Shown: positions 10,584 through 20,943, counted from the first letter of the stretch. The stretch: 64,000 nucleotides of DNA from Lascolabacillus massiliensis (GCF_001282625.1 NZ_CTEJ01000001.1:186001-250000), one strand, 5' to 3'. Notes: generated by a model not told the origin, from the letters alone. Numbers and translations: made by a program.

Positions 10584-12236
10584 TTACATTAAAACCTTTA
10601 AATCTTCATCCACAGTTGTTATCCCTGAGATTCCAAACATATTAATCAGCACATTTGCTACATTAGGTGAAAGGAAAGCAGGTAGAGTGGGGCCCAGATG
10701 AATATTCTTGACGCCCAAAGAAAGTAGCGCAAGTAAAACAATAACAGCTTTCTGTTCATACCATGCAATATTATATACAATAGGAAGGTCATTTAGATCA
10801 TCTAGTCCGAAAGCGTCTTTCAAGGCAAGTGCAATTTTAACTAACGAATAACTATCGTTACATTGTCCAGCATCTAGCACACGTGGAATACCATTTATAT
10901 CTCCTAACGGCAGTTTATTATAGCGATACTTTGCACAACCAGCAGTCAGAATTACAGTGTCATTAGGCAACTTTTCAGCAAACTCAGTATAATAATTTCT
11001 ACCTCTTACTCGTCCATCACATCCACCCATAACGAAGAATTTACGAATAGCACCATTTTTAACAGCTTCCACAATTTTATCTGATAAAGCAATTACCTGG
11101 TTATGAGCAAAACCTCCCACTATTTCTCCATTTTCAATCTCTGTGGGTGCACTACATCTTTTAGCATGTTCAATAAGTTCAGAAAAATCCTTAGGGTGAC
11201 CATCATTGCGATCCTCAATATGTTTAAATCCCCCGAACCCTGATGCACCTGTTGTATATACTCGATCTCCATAAGTAGAATTTTTTCTTGGAGGAACAAT
11301 ACAGTTGGTTGTAAATAGGAAAACTCCATTAAATGTCTCAAAGTCATTGATCTGATTCCACCAAGCACCACCATAATTACCCACAAAATGACTATATTTT
11401 TTAAACGCCGGATAATAATGTGCAGGAAGCATTTCACTATGAGTATAAACATCAACACCTGTACCTTCAGTCTGCTTGAGAAGCTCCTCCATATCCTTCA
11501 AGTCGTGTCCACTAATAAGAATACCTGGATTATTTCTAACACCAAGGTTTACTTTGGTAATCTCCGGGTTTCCATAATTGGATTTATTTGCCCTGTCAAG
11601 TAATGCCATTACCTGTACACCATACTTGCCGGTCTCTAGAACAAGAGTTGTCAGATCATTAATGGAGAGAGTGTCATCAGTTAAATCCACTAAAGTTTTT
11701 TGTATAAAACTGTATATCTTACTATCAGTGTAACCTAGATTATAAGCATGTTCAGCGTACGCAGCCATTCCTTTCAAGCCATATGTTGTTAATTCACGAA
11801 GTGATCTGATATCAATATTTTCACTTGTTAATATACCCACTTTCAATGCTTTTTCTGCCATCTCTTCCTCAGTTTCACCAATCCAGTGAGCACCATCAAA
11901 TTTGATGTCATCTATTTTGCCTCCAGCTGAAATCAGGCGTTCTCTGGCAGCGTTTCTCATCTCATAGGCCATCAATATCCGGGTAATAAATCTACTTTTA
12001 TCAAAATTTGCATTGGTAATGGTCATAAATAAACTGTCCACTATAAACCTGTCAATCTCACATATCTCGATGCCAAGTTTTCTAAGTCTCATAGTATAAT
12101 GAGAAATACCTTTACACAGAAACATTAGCAGATCTTGTAAATTGGCCACATCAGCTGTCTTACCACAAACTCCAATTATAGTACAACCTTCATTCTTACT
12201 GGTTTCCTGACATTGATAACAAAACATTTTCTCCAT
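10584..12236 (-). CDS. hcp: Hybrid cluster protein Hcp, class I (NO / hydroxylamine reductase)
   Basis: A 550-residue iron-sulfur enzyme that reduces NO to N2O (and hydroxylamine to ammonia in vitro) in the anaerobic cytosol. The N-terminal cysteines are C6, C9, C18 and C24, i.e. Cx2C-x8-Cx5C, the class I spacing of strict anaerobes. All expected hybrid-cluster ligands are present: H244, E268, C312, C406, C434, C459, E494, with K496 beside them. An alternative start at the second Met (12227) would give MFCYQCQE, as in Desulfovibrio Hcp. It leads an operon with the hemerythrin-PAS gene and is divergent from a Crp/Fnr regulator; a perfect palindrome and a -7 element precede it. No hcr reductase gene is adjacent. 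Confidence 0.97.
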   Translation of the reverse strand: MEKMFCYQCQETSKNEGCTIIGVCGKTADVANLQDLLMFLCKGISHYTMRLRKLGIEICEIDRFIVDSLFMTITNANFDKSRFITRILMAYEMRNAARERLISAGGKIDDIKFDGAHWIGETEEEMAEKALKVGILTSENIDIRSLRELTTYGLKGMAAYAEHAYNLGYTDSKIYSFIQKTLVDLTDDTLSINDLTTLVLETGKYGVQVMALLDRANKSNYGNPEITKVNLGVRNNPGILISGHDLKDMEELLKQTEGTGVDVYTHSEMLPAHYYPAFKKYSHFVGNYGGAWWNQINDFETFNGVFLFTTNCIVPPRKNSTYGDRVYTTGASGFGGFKHIEDRNDGHPKDFSELIEHAKRCSAPTEIENGEIVGGFAHNQVIALSDKIVEAVKNGAIRKFFVMGGCDGRVRGRNYYTEFAEKLPNDTVILTAGCAKYRYNKLPLGDINGIPRVLDAGQCNDSYSLVKIALALKDAFGLDDLNDLPIVYNIAWYEQKAVIVLLALLSLGVKNIHLGPTLPAFLSPNVANVLINMFGISGITTVDEDLKVLM

Positions 12237-12266
12237 TTTCAGTTATATATTTTAAATATTCTGCCC

Positions 12267-12274
12267 CAAAATTA
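12267..12274 (-). promoter_or_regulatory. -7 element TAATTTTG for hcp
   Basis: On the minus strand 12274 to 12267 reads TAATTTTG, a TAnnTTTG match, 31 bases before the hcp ATG. There is no TTTG at -33; instead the regulator palindrome starts about 22 bases upstream, typical of an activator-dependent promoter. Confidence 0.6.
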
Positions 12275-12295
12275 CCTTCTTCAATTCTTCAATTG

Positions 12296-12311
12296 TGTAA
12301 CCAATGTTACA
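12296..12311. promoter_or_regulatory. Probable HcpR (Crp/Fnr) operator, TGTAAC-N4-GTTACA
   Basis: A perfect palindrome with 6-base arms (TGTAAC, GTTACA) and a 4-base centre (CAAT) between hcp and the divergent Crp/Fnr gene. If hcp transcription starts about 5 bases after its -7 element, the palindrome is centred near -41.5, the classic class II activator position. As I recall, GTAAC-N4-GTTAC was proposed as an HcpR site in anaerobes; binding here is inferred. Confidence 0.75.
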
Positions 12312-12360
12312 ACTGATCATTTTAACCTATTTTATTAAATAGAAGGGGCAGTTTTTTATG

Positions 12361-12368
12361 TATCTTTG
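12361..12368 (+). promoter_or_regulatory. -7 element TATCTTTG for the Crp/Fnr regulator gene
   Basis: TATCTTTG fits TAnnTTTG and lies 14 bases before ATG 12383, giving a very short leader. No -33 TTTG is found at 19 bases. Confidence 0.55.
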
Positions 12369-12382
12369 TTTTCTAACAATCA

Positions 12383-13045
12383 ATGAAAATGGAATTATTT
12401 GCTTGTCCCCTATTTTACGACTTAACAAAGAGTGAAATTGATGAGATCCTATCGCGTTCAGTAAATGAAGTTGTAACATTTGAGAAAGGTCAGCATGTAG
12501 TCCGTCAGGGTGATATAATTCATTCACTTTACATACTTGTTGAGGGGTTGGTCAGAACGGAGATGGTGACCAAGGATGGTAATGTTGTTGAAATAGAATT
12601 TATCGAACCAGTACGACCCTTAGCTCCTGCATTTCTTGTAGCAACCGAAAACAGATATCCTGTTGATGTTATATCTATGCAGAAAAGTGAGTTTTACATA
12701 ATTCCTAAAACGCTATGGTTAAAGGAGATGATGAATAACGAGCAACTTCTTACCAATTTCATGGAATTAAATTCAAATATGACTGTTTTTCTTTCCAAGA
12801 AGGTTCAGATGATGTCTATCAAATCATTAAAAGGTAAATTATCGCTATATATACTTGAAAACACAACACCACAAAGTAACACTTTCATATTAAGAAGGAC
12901 TCAAAGTCAGTTGGCCGAATATTTTGGAGTGCAGCGTCCTTCACTTGCACGCACTTTGGGAGATATGATCAGAGAAGAGTTGATATCTATTTATAAAAGA
13001 GAAGTCAAAGTTTTGGACAGAGGGAAACTGGAGAGCATGATTTAA
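12383..13045 (+). CDS. hcpR: Crp/Fnr-family regulator, HcpR-like
   Basis: A 220-residue transcription factor with an N-terminal cyclic-nucleotide-binding-type beta barrel (about 10-125; GQHVVRQGDIIHSLYILVEG is the family core), a dimerisation helix and a C-terminal winged helix (about 168-212; TQSQLAEYFGVQRPSLARTL is the recognition region). Only one cysteine is visible (C8), so there is no Fnr-type Fe-S cluster; heme or another ligand is possible. Its place, divergent from hcp with a perfect palindrome between, is the basis for calling it HcpR, the NO-responsive activator of hcp known in anaerobes including Porphyromonas. The second Met (12389) is an alternative start. Confidence 0.85.
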   Translation: MKMELFACPLFYDLTKSEIDEILSRSVNEVVTFEKGQHVVRQGDIIHSLYILVEGLVRTEMVTKDGNVVEIEFIEPVRPLAPAFLVATENRYPVDVISMQKSEFYIIPKTLWLKEMMNNEQLLTNFMELNSNMTVFLSKKVQMMSIKSLKGKLSLYILENTTPQSNTFILRRTQSQLAEYFGVQRPSLARTLGDMIREELISIYKREVKVLDRGKLESMI

Positions 13046-13157
13046 TCTTTTAGTAAATAATACATTTCCATGTTAAAAATGCAAATAGATAATAAAAAAT
13101 TATATATTTGCAATTAAAATATCTGAAAAGTAGTTTAAACAATAATAATCTAAAGTC

Positions 13158-14480
13158 ATGAGTAATCAATTAACAAGAAGAAATTTTATCAAAACGGCTG
13201 CCGTTGGAGTAGTTGGAGTTGCTGCCTTTCCACAATTCCTTTCATCATGCAAACAAAGTAAAGAATCAACCTCAGCCGAAGGATTAGTTCGTTTGGGTTT
13301 TATAGGGCTGGGACAGCAGGCAATGTACCTGTTGAATGGATACATAGGTATGCCCGATGTAAAAGTAGTAGCTGGCTGTGATGTATATGGTGTTAAAAGA
13401 GAGCGTTTTAAAAAGAGAGTTAGCGAATACTACTCAAGCAGTGAAAATGAAGTAGTGGTAGATGTCTATGAAAATTACACAGATTTAATTGCGCGTGATG
13501 ATATAGATGCTATTGTGATAGCAACGCCTGATCATTGGCATGCATTCATTGCTATTCAGGCATGTAAGGCGAAGAAAGATGTATACCTTGAAAAACCATT
13601 GACATTCACAATAAAAGAGGGTCAAGAACTGATTAAGGCTGTAAGGTCTAATGGCGTTATTTTAGCAGTAGGCAGCCAGCAACGTTCCGATGCTAATTTC
13701 CAGCATGCTGTTAGAATGGTACAGGAAGGCAAACTTGGAAAAATTGAAAGAATTAATGCTTATGTTGGAGCACCACCAACACCTTACGATCTGCCGGAAG
13801 AACCTATACCTGCTGATTTAAACTGGCCACTATGGTTAGGACCATCTGAATATGTACACTACAATTCACAACTCAATCCTGTAATCACAATTGAACCTGA
13901 GCAGAATGAGCAAATTTGGGGAGCATGGCGCTGGTATAAAGAGTTAGGTGGAGGATTTACTACCGACTGGGGTGCTCATATGTTTGATATTGCTCAATGG
14001 GGTTTGGAAATGGATGGTAACGGACCGGTTGAAATTATTCCAGCAGGTTATCAGGATACCAAATTCCTTACATACAAATATGCAAATGGTGTTGTAATGA
14101 CAGAAGAGCCATTTAACGATCAGATGACTAAAGGTGTTAAATTCTGGGGAGATAAAGGTTGGATTGAAGTTTCAAGAGAGCATTTCTTAGCATCTGATGA
14201 TAGCTTATTACCAGTTAAGGTTGAAGAAACTACTGGAGCTTACGAAACCCAAATACCTCACCTAACTAATTTCATTCAGTCAGTTAAAAACAGAACAGAA
14301 CCCGCAGTACCAGTAGAAGTAGGCCACAGTTCATGTGTAGTTTGTACACTAGGTAATATCGCTTATGATCTTGGCAGACCAATTAAATGGGATCCTGCAG
14401 CAGAAAAGTTTGTAGATGACCCTGAAGCAGATGCAAATCGTCTGTTCAATAAAACATATACAGAAGGATACGTTTTGTAA
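13158..14480 (+). CDS. Exported Gfo/Idh/MocA-family oxidoreductase (Tat signal)
   Basis: A 440-residue protein starting with a twin-arginine signal (LTRRNFIKTAAVGVVGVAAF), with a possible lipobox (FLSSC, cysteine near residue 31). A Rossmann domain follows (VRLGFIGLGQQAMYLL, about 42-57), then the sugar-binding half. The family EKP motif is intact (KKDVYLEKPLTFTIKEG), and the exported-type signature GGGFTTDWGAHMFDIAQWG (about 261-279) carries the conserved DWGAH. Such proteins bind NAD(P) tightly and act on sugars outside the cytoplasm; substrate unknown. Tat export suggests folding with cofactor before crossing. TATATTTG at 13103-13110 is a likely -7 element. Confidence 0.9.
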   Translation: MSNQLTRRNFIKTAAVGVVGVAAFPQFLSSCKQSKESTSAEGLVRLGFIGLGQQAMYLLNGYIGMPDVKVVAGCDVYGVKRERFKKRVSEYYSSSENEVVVDVYENYTDLIARDDIDAIVIATPDHWHAFIAIQACKAKKDVYLEKPLTFTIKEGQELIKAVRSNGVILAVGSQQRSDANFQHAVRMVQEGKLGKIERINAYVGAPPTPYDLPEEPIPADLNWPLWLGPSEYVHYNSQLNPVITIEPEQNEQIWGAWRWYKELGGGFTTDWGAHMFDIAQWGLEMDGNGPVEIIPAGYQDTKFLTYKYANGVVMTEEPFNDQMTKGVKFWGDKGWIEVSREHFLASDDSLLPVKVEETTGAYETQIPHLTNFIQSVKNRTEPAVPVEVGHSSCVVCTLGNIAYDLGRPIKWDPAAEKFVDDPEADANRLFNKTYTEGYVL

Positions 14481-14506
14481 CTATTAATTAAACAGGATTT
14501 TATTAC

Positions 14507-14536
14507 AATAAAAGCTGCTTATTAGCAGCTTTTATT
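14507..14536. terminator. Bidirectional terminator between the oxidoreductase gene and aspS
   Basis: AATAAAAGCTGCT and AGCAGCTTTTATT form a 13-base perfect stem around TATT, followed by T-runs; it serves the convergent genes on both sides. Confidence 0.88.
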
Positions 14537-14562
14537 TTTTATTTCATTATTGTCAGAGAGTT

Positions 14563-16320
14563 TTATTTTGATTCAATAGGCTTAAGCATAATTCCTAGTT
14601 CGTCAAGCTGCTCCAGTGCTACTTTTGAAGGTGCGTCTATCATAACATCACGGCCAGCTGTATTTTTCGGGAATGCAATAGTATCACGAATACTGTCAAG
14701 TCCTGCGAATATCGATACAAATCTATCCAACCCAAATGCTATACCTCCATGAGGGGGAGCACCATATTTAAAAGCATTCATAAGGAAGCCAAATTGTGAT
14801 TCTGCCTGCTCTTCAGAAAAGCCAAGGACAGAAAACATCTTTTGCTGCAATTGGCTATCGTGAATACGAATAGAACCTCCACCAATTTCAACTCCGTTAA
14901 TTACCATATCATATGCATTTGCGCGTACAGCACCTGGATCACTGTCCAGAAGTGGAATATCCTCAGGTTTAGGAGATGTAAATGGATGATGTTTGGCAAA
15001 GAAACGACCTAGCTCTTCATCTTTCTCAAGAAGAGGGAAGTCAACAACCCACAAGCATTTGTAATCGTTCTTATCTCTCAAACCAAGACGATTACCCATT
15101 TCTAGTCTAAGTTCATTCAACTGTTTCTGCGTTTTTTCAGTTTCACCTGCAAGTACAAGCAGTAAGTCACCTGGTTTTGCATCACATCTTTCGATCCATG
15201 TTTTAAGAATCTCCTCACTATAAAACTTATCTACTGAAGATTTAACTGTACCATCTTCATTATATCTGACGTAGATCAGACCTTTAGCACCAACCTGAGG
15301 TCTTTTCACGAAATCAGTCAGCTCATCAACCTGTTTGCGGGTATAAGAAGCACACCCTTCTGCACAAATTGCAGCAACATATTCTGCATCATCAAACACC
15401 CCAAAACCTTGTCCAGTTGTTAAATCCTTGATTTCGGTGAAAGTCATACCAAATCGAATATCAGGTTTATCTGAACCATACAATTTCATTGCATCAGCAT
15501 AGCTTATACGGGGAAAATCCGGAAGTTCAATATTTTTAATATTCTTGAAAAGATGCTTTGTAAGGCCCTCGAACATGTTGAGAACATCCTCCTGATTAAC
15601 GAACGACATCTCACAGTCGATTTGAGTAAACTCCGGCTGCCTGTCAGCTCTTAAATCTTCATCTCGAAAACATTTAACAATCTGGAAATAGCGATCAAAT
15701 CCTGAAACCATCAACAACTGTTTGAATAGTTGAGGTGATTGTGGAAGTGCATAAAACTCACCCTGATTCATTCTTGAAGGAACAATAAAGTCACGTGCAC
15801 CTTCAGGTGTAGAACCAATAAGTACAGGAGTTTCAACCTCAAGGAAGTTCCTTTCATCGAGATAGCGACGAGTTTCAAAAGTCATTTTATGACGAAGCTC
15901 CAGATTTTGACGAACCACACTTCGACGCAGGTCCAGATAACGATACTTCATACGAAGTTCATCACCACCATCAGTCTCGGTTTCAATAGTAAACGGAGGA
16001 GTTTTGGAAGCATTCAATACAGTAAGTTCCGTAGCAATAATCTCAATGTCTCCCGTAGGAATATTGCTGTTTTTGCTGCTACGCTCTTTAACTATACCAT
16101 TAACCTGAATAACCCACTCGCGCCCAAGCTTATTAGCCTGTTCACATAGGTTATTATTCACCTCCTGATTGAATGAAAGCTGTGTTATGCCATATCGATC
16201 CCTAAGATCAATAAAAGTCATACCACCCATCTTACGAATCTTAGATACCCATCCTGCTAATGTTACTTCACTGTTTACATCGGTCAGTCGTAACTCGCCA
16301 CATGTCTTACTTCTGTACAT
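14563..16320 (-). CDS. aspS: Aspartyl-tRNA synthetase, bacterial type
   Basis: Charges tRNA-Asp in the cytosol. The start is ATG 16320 ([16 protein letters not shown]), where the family begins; the open frame runs 13 codons further upstream without homology. The protein is 585 residues: N-terminal OB-fold anticodon-binding domain ([21 protein letters not shown]), class II motif 2 ([18 protein letters not shown]), the bacterial GAD insertion domain (about 285-410), and motif 3 ([16 protein letters not shown]). It is the bacterial form with GAD domain; whether it discriminates Asp from Asn tRNA is not readable. CAAATGTA at 16357-16364 (TACATTTG on the minus strand) is a likely -7 element. Confidence 0.97.
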   Translation of the reverse strand: MYRSKTCGELRLTDVNSEVTLAGWVSKIRKMGGMTFIDLRDRYGITQLSFNQEVNNNLCEQANKLGREWVIQVNGIVKERSSKNSNIPTGDIEIIATELTVLNASKTPPFTIETETDGGDELRMKYRYLDLRRSVVRQNLELRHKMTFETRRYLDERNFLEVETPVLIGSTPEGARDFIVPSRMNQGEFYALPQSPQLFKQLLMVSGFDRYFQIVKCFRDEDLRADRQPEFTQIDCEMSFVNQEDVLNMFEGLTKHLFKNIKNIELPDFPRISYADAMKLYGSDKPDIRFGMTFTEIKDLTTGQGFGVFDDAEYVAAICAEGCASYTRKQVDELTDFVKRPQVGAKGLIYVRYNEDGTVKSSVDKFYSEEILKTWIERCDAKPGDLLLVLAGETEKTQKQLNELRLEMGNRLGLRDKNDYKCLWVVDFPLLEKDEELGRFFAKHHPFTSPKPEDIPLLDSDPGAVRANAYDMVINGVEIGGGSIRIHDSQLQQKMFSVLGFSEEQAESQFGFLMNAFKYGAPPHGGIAFGLDRFVSIFAGLDSIRDTIAFPKNTAGRDVMIDAPSKVALEQLDELGIMLKPIESK

Positions 16321-16386
16321 AAATGATTTCCGTTGATTTACATTAAAATTTAACTGCAAATGTACATAATAAAATCAAAAATGACA

Positions 16387-17985
16387 TTAAATCCTTATAA
16401 CCTTATCAACAACAGACTCAAACTCTTTCATATGAGTAGCCATAAGGATAGAAATATCTGGGTAATCAGACCTGATATTTTTAAATATCTCAATAGCATT
16501 TTCAGTACTAATACCGGCAGTTGGTTCATCCACAACAAGGAGTTGAGGTCTTTTAAGCAGAGCCTGTGCAAGCAGCAGTTTTTTCCTCTGACCACCACTT
16601 AGTGTTTCACCATTTTCTCCAATCCATGTATCCAATCCATCAGGCAGAGCAATCCACCATGAAGTAAGATCCACCATATCCAAAACCTTTGCAATTTCTT
16701 CATCAGGATAACCTTCGAAATTCTCACGTAGAGTACCGGTTAGCAAATAAGCTTTCTGCGTCACATATATTACAGTAGGAACAGGAAGATTTATAAGTTC
16801 ATCTTCATCATTCCAGGTTATTAACCCATTTTCTCTGTATTCGGGATAGAATAGACTATTTAAAAGAGTGCTCTTACCCCTGCCTGTTTTACCATATACA
16901 GCAACCCATTCACTATTTCTGATATCGAATGAAATTGGACCAATATGTACCGTTGTATCCGGAATAACAGCCTCTATATCTTTTAAACTTAATAATTTAA
17001 GTTGTGATTTCACCTGTATAACTTTAACAGGTATAGAACCCTCTTCAAATAAAGCTTCCATATCTTTCGCCTCTTGCTCTACCGAACTTCTCTCTGATTT
17101 ACCGGCAAATAATATTTCAGAAAGTTCAGCCTGTGCCATAATACCGAAAAATATTCCAATTGCAATAGGTGCATCCAATGGTTGCTTACTTGAATGCCAA
17201 AGCAGAAAAGCGGCTATATAACTAAAGCCCAGGCCTACAATAAGCTGTAGATTAAATGAGTTAAACTGCAGCTTTTTTTCTAGCCCCTCAATTTTAAGTC
17301 TATTCTTTTCATGTGAATCAATAGCTTTATCTTCAAGTTTATACTTAGATATTTCTATCCTACCTCTGAAACTTTGAATAAGATTCTGATGATTAACTAC
17401 ACGGAGTGACTTCAATTTTCCACTTAAAATCCTGTTTCTCCTAAAAATGATTTGAGGAATCAGAAACAGTAAAATTGCTGAAGAGATAATAAATTCTATT
17501 GCAATCACTCTTGAAAAGAACAGAAGAAATATAAAATAAACAGCTATAGTTAATAATAGAGCTGTAAAGGGTAATATCCACAGAAGTATATGATTTAACA
17601 ACTGATCAACTCCATGAGTGCTGTTTTCGAGCAATGAAGAGTTGTTATTAACCTGTTTTTTTATAAATGGCAGTCGTGCAATAGATTTGAATATGTTCAG
17701 CTGAAGACTCTGCTGAACACTTAAGGTAGTTTTATGATTCTCTAAACGTTCGAAATATCGAGTAGCTGTACGAAATAGAGATAATAGGCGTATTATTGCA
17801 GACGGAATAAGATAAGCAAAAGCTGTGTTAGCAGTTACAAATACTACACTGCATATTGCCAGGAACCATCCTGAGATTGAAGGAAGAGCAACAAAAGCGA
17901 TAGTCCATAATGTCAGTAAAGTGAATCCTTTCAACCATTTGTCCTTGAAAGGCTTTATAATATGTGTAAAAACAAAATCACGCAT
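16387..17985 (-). CDS. cydC: CydC-like ABC exporter subunit
   Basis: A 532-residue half-transporter with six N-terminal membrane helices (about 15-300) and a nucleotide-binding domain. It carries the CydC hallmark LFRTATRYFERLENHKTTL (about residues 70-88). The ATPase motifs are Walker A GKTGRGKST (about 364-372), signature LSGGQRKKLLLAQ (about 459) and Walker B LLVVDEPTAG (about 482). CydDC exports thiols (glutathione, cysteine) and supports assembly of cytochrome bd oxidase and periplasmic heme proteins. Its start overlaps the end of the CydD gene by 8 bases, so translation is coupled. The cydAB oxidase genes are not in this window. Confidence 0.88.
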   Translation of the reverse strand: MRDFVFTHIIKPFKDKWLKGFTLLTLWTIAFVALPSISGWFLAICSVVFVTANTAFAYLIPSAIIRLLSLFRTATRYFERLENHKTTLSVQQSLQLNIFKSIARLPFIKKQVNNNSSLLENSTHGVDQLLNHILLWILPFTALLLTIAVYFIFLLFFSRVIAIEFIISSAILLFLIPQIIFRRNRILSGKLKSLRVVNHQNLIQSFRGRIEISKYKLEDKAIDSHEKNRLKIEGLEKKLQFNSFNLQLIVGLGFSYIAAFLLWHSSKQPLDAPIAIGIFFGIMAQAELSEILFAGKSERSSVEQEAKDMEALFEEGSIPVKVIQVKSQLKLLSLKDIEAVIPDTTVHIGPISFDIRNSEWVAVYGKTGRGKSTLLNSLFYPEYRENGLITWNDEDELINLPVPTVIYVTQKAYLLTGTLRENFEGYPDEEIAKVLDMVDLTSWWIALPDGLDTWIGENGETLSGGQRKKLLLAQALLKRPQLLVVDEPTAGISTENAIEIFKNIRSDYPDISILMATHMKEFESVVDKVIRI

Positions 17986-19624
17986 AATTCATCTGCTCTC
18001 CCCAATTTAAGTTAATAACATTATCGGCAAACAATTCAAAACGCTGTTCGTGAGAGGCTACAATCACTAGTCGCTCCTCAGCCATTTTCACAATCTCAGA
18101 TATGATCAATTCAGTTGTTAAAGAGTCAAGATTAGATGTTGGTTCATCCAAAATGGCCACCGGTTTTGGATGGAGCATCATTCTGGCGAGAGTGACAAGT
18201 TGCCGCTCACCACCCGATAACTGTACCCCATTATTAGTGAGTTCGGTATCCCATCCATTCTCTTTTTTTATTAAAATATTGTTCATAAATTCTGGGTAAT
18301 TAATCCCCTTTTCTATCTCTTTTTTCAGAAATACGTTATATCTCAAAGATCCATCAAAAATAAAAGGGAACTGATTCATATATGAACTGTTTTCTTTCAA
18401 CCATTGTTGTGACCAGGAATTATCCTTCCCATTCACTTCAATGATCCCTTCACTCACTTGAAGACTTCCCGTACAGATCTTCAGCAAAGTAGATTTTCCC
18501 GAACCGGAGATACCTTTCACCAGTACAAGTCCTCTTTCCGGAAATTTATGGTTGATATTATGTAAAACTTTAACTGGTGAGTCGGGATATGAGAAATTAA
18601 GATCTTCAATTATAAGACTACTACAGGGTTCATCCATGCTATCTTTAATATAAACATTTTTATTTTTAAGCATAGGCATAAGTAAATCTGCTGCTGCCAG
18701 AGCCTTATTGCGGTCGTGATACGCACTCACAAACTTTCTAATATAGAAGAAGAAGTATGGTGTAATAGTCAATAAAAACAGGGCAGTTCCGAAGTTATAA
18801 CCCATTCCATAATTCGGACCATTCATTATCCCCATCAAGCTCATGCCGAGATAAATTGCAATTGCCGCAATAGCAATTGTTACAAATAATTCCAGAATAG
18901 CTGATGACAGTATAGCTACCCTCATTACATCTGTTGTAGCTTTATTAAGTTCTTCACTTTTACGTGACAGGAATTTGTACTGAGGTATAAAATTATCCAG
19001 GTTAACTGTTTCAGCAATAGTTTTTATCCTGTTATAAAAAACAGCAGAGTATTTCAGAAAAAGATCTGTGTGTTTTTTGTGAATTGATTCAGCACCTATT
19101 CCTATTACAGCCATCTGTATTGGGATTACGAATAAAGAGATCATGAGTATCATTGCAACCCATTTTTCTGTTAAGAAACAGATCACCAGTAATAATATGC
19201 TAACCAGAACTGTAGCAACTGAGTATGGGACAAAAAATGAAAAATATGGTTTTAAATCATCGCTTACTTTAGTTACATATAGTGCACTATCGGTAGAGCT
19301 TAATTTATTGTCATGTAAAAGAACCGGGAAAAGCTCCTTTTTAATATTGGCAACAATAGCATTACCGGCATTATAATTCAACCTCGACTCTATATTAGCA
19401 AACAGATATCTTCCTGCAAGAAAAGCAGATGCAATTAATAATGTATCAGGAACTATAATTCCATTGTCGAGCCAGTTAGCGGCAAATACAGACAAGTACC
19501 AGCTGAAGACTATGAAACAGCCAGCACTTAACAGTGTGAAAAAAGAGGCAGATATATAATAGCCACGAGCACCTGCCATTCTCTTACTGAGCCAACCGGA
19601 GGCACTCTCTTGTTTAATACTCAT
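17978..19624 (-). CDS. cydD: CydD-like ABC exporter subunit
   Basis: A 548-residue half-transporter: six-helix membrane domain (about 18-310) and ATPase domain with Walker A GISGSGKSTLLK (about 369-380), signature LSGGERQLVTLAR (about 468) and Walker B VAILDEPTSNLDS (about 489). It pairs with the overlapping downstream CydC-like gene as a heterodimeric thiol exporter. CydD and CydC are distantly alike; the order and the CydC hallmark in the partner support this naming. A -7 element (TATCTTTG on the minus strand) lies at 19691-19698. Confidence 0.85.
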   Translation of the reverse strand: MSIKQESASGWLSKRMAGARGYYISASFFTLLSAGCFIVFSWYLSVFAANWLDNGIIVPDTLLIASAFLAGRYLFANIESRLNYNAGNAIVANIKKELFPVLLHDNKLSSTDSALYVTKVSDDLKPYFSFFVPYSVATVLVSILLLVICFLTEKWVAMILMISLFVIPIQMAVIGIGAESIHKKHTDLFLKYSAVFYNRIKTIAETVNLDNFIPQYKFLSRKSEELNKATTDVMRVAILSSAILELFVTIAIAAIAIYLGMSLMGIMNGPNYGMGYNFGTALFLLTITPYFFFYIRKFVSAYHDRNKALAAADLLMPMLKNKNVYIKDSMDEPCSSLIIEDLNFSYPDSPVKVLHNINHKFPERGLVLVKGISGSGKSTLLKICTGSLQVSEGIIEVNGKDNSWSQQWLKENSSYMNQFPFIFDGSLRYNVFLKKEIEKGINYPEFMNNILIKKENGWDTELTNNGVQLSGGERQLVTLARMMLHPKPVAILDEPTSNLDSLTTELIISEIVKMAEERLVIVASHEQRFELFADNVINLNWGEQMNYA

Positions 19625-19944
19625 TGTCGGACTGTAATTTTTAACTTATCGGGTATAAGTGATAAGAAAATGTTTAAATACTTATTAAAGCAAAGATAAT
19701 TAAATTTGAGGTTTTTAAAAGAAAGAAACAGAATACTAACGCTGCAATTACCAATTTTAAAAATGTTAGTGTGAAAAGAATCTTATATGGGTTAAAATTG
19801 TATTTTTACATTAAATAGTTATTAATCATATTGTGAGATCCTTTGAATTGATAATAAGAGTTCCAATACTTAATGGTGCATCGCTATTGGATTTTGATAG
19901 TAATTAGAAAAAAGACTACATATATTAGTATTAAAGATAAATAT
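19625..19944. other. 320-base divergent intergenic region
   Basis: AT-rich spacer between cydD (minus) and an exported oxidoreductase gene (plus). The minus-strand -7 element TATCTTTG lies at 19698-19691, with TTTT (one mismatch to TTTG) 19 bases upstream. No consensus plus-strand promoter, RNA gene or small ORF with homology was found. The frame of the next gene is open to 19873, but the signal peptide begins at 19945. Confidence 0.5.
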
Positions 19945-20943
19945 ATGAAAACAAAAGCATTGTTTATAGCAATTTTATTCGGTATTATTACTGTTTCTCA
20001 AGCACAGAATAGAATCGGAATAATTGGTCTGGATACCTCTCATTCAGTTGCATTTACAAGATTTTTAAATGGAGATGATAAAAAGGAGGAATTTAAAGAT
20101 TTTAGAATTGTAGCAGCTTACCCCTATGGTTCAAAAACTATAGAGTCCAGTTACAAACGTATCCCGGAATATATTGAACAGGTAAAGGCATTAGAGGTAG
20201 AAATAGTACCTTCTATTGCTGATCTATTAAACAAAGTTGACTTCGTTATGCTGGAAACGAATGATGGTAACTTGCATCTGGAGCAGGCTTATGAAGTGTT
20301 CAAAGCTGGGAAAACAGTATTCATAGATAAACCTGTAGGAGCCAATTTAGCTCAGGCAATAGCTATATTTGAACTGGCAAAACAGTATAATGTACCACTC
20401 TTTACTTCCTCTTCATTAAGATATATTGAGGCAGCACAAAAGCTAAGAAAAGGAGACTATGGTGAAGTAATCGGTGCTGACTGTTATTCACCTGCCACTT
20501 ATGAGCCTTCTCATGCAGATCTGGCATGGTATGGCATACATGGCGTCGAAACACTATTTACTATTATGGGAGAAGGTTGTAAAGCTGTCAATAGGATGTC
20601 GTCAGAGGGAACAGATATATCAGTTGGATTATGGGAGGATGGCAGAATAGGGACAGTTAGAGGTATGCGTACAGGAAAACCTGAATATGGGGGACAAGCA
20701 TTTACTGCCGAGGGTGTTTTAAATGTTGGTCCTTATATTGGTTATGAGCCTTTACTAATAAATATTTTGGAGTTTTTCAAGTCTGGAGTATCACCCGTTT
20801 CTGAAAAAGAAACTCTGGAGATCTTCACATATATTGAAGCAGCTGATGAAAGTAAAAGAAAAGAAGGAAAGATTATTTTAATGGAGGAAACCTATAAAAA
20901 AGGTGCTGAAGAGGCACATAGGTTAATTAAATGTCTTAAATAA
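19945..20943 (+). CDS. Exported Gfo/Idh/MocA-like protein with altered Rossmann motif
   Basis: A 332-residue protein from ATG 19945 (MKTKALFIAILFGIITVSQA), which opens with a Sec signal peptide cleaved near AQA-QN; the 24 codons upstream in frame are rejected. The nucleotide-binding motif is RIGIIGLDTSHSVAFT: the usual GxGxxG reads GIIGLDTSH, losing the later glycines. The EKP motif is DKP (TVFIDKPVGANLAQA). HADLAWYGIHGVETLF resembles the family's later His-containing segment. This subgroup is common in Bacteroidota and Planctomycetes; whether it binds NAD is uncertain. It precedes DUF4886 by 113 bases and is probably part of an exported carbohydrate-processing set. Confidence 0.85.
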   Translation: MKTKALFIAILFGIITVSQAQNRIGIIGLDTSHSVAFTRFLNGDDKKEEFKDFRIVAAYPYGSKTIESSYKRIPEYIEQVKALEVEIVPSIADLLNKVDFVMLETNDGNLHLEQAYEVFKAGKTVFIDKPVGANLAQAIAIFELAKQYNVPLFTSSSLRYIEAAQKLRKGDYGEVIGADCYSPATYEPSHADLAWYGIHGVETLFTIMGEGCKAVNRMSSEGTDISVGLWEDGRIGTVRGMRTGKPEYGGQAFTAEGVLNVGPYIGYEPLLINILEFFKSGVSPVSEKETLEIFTYIEAADESKRKEGKIILMEETYKKGAEEAHRLIKCLK

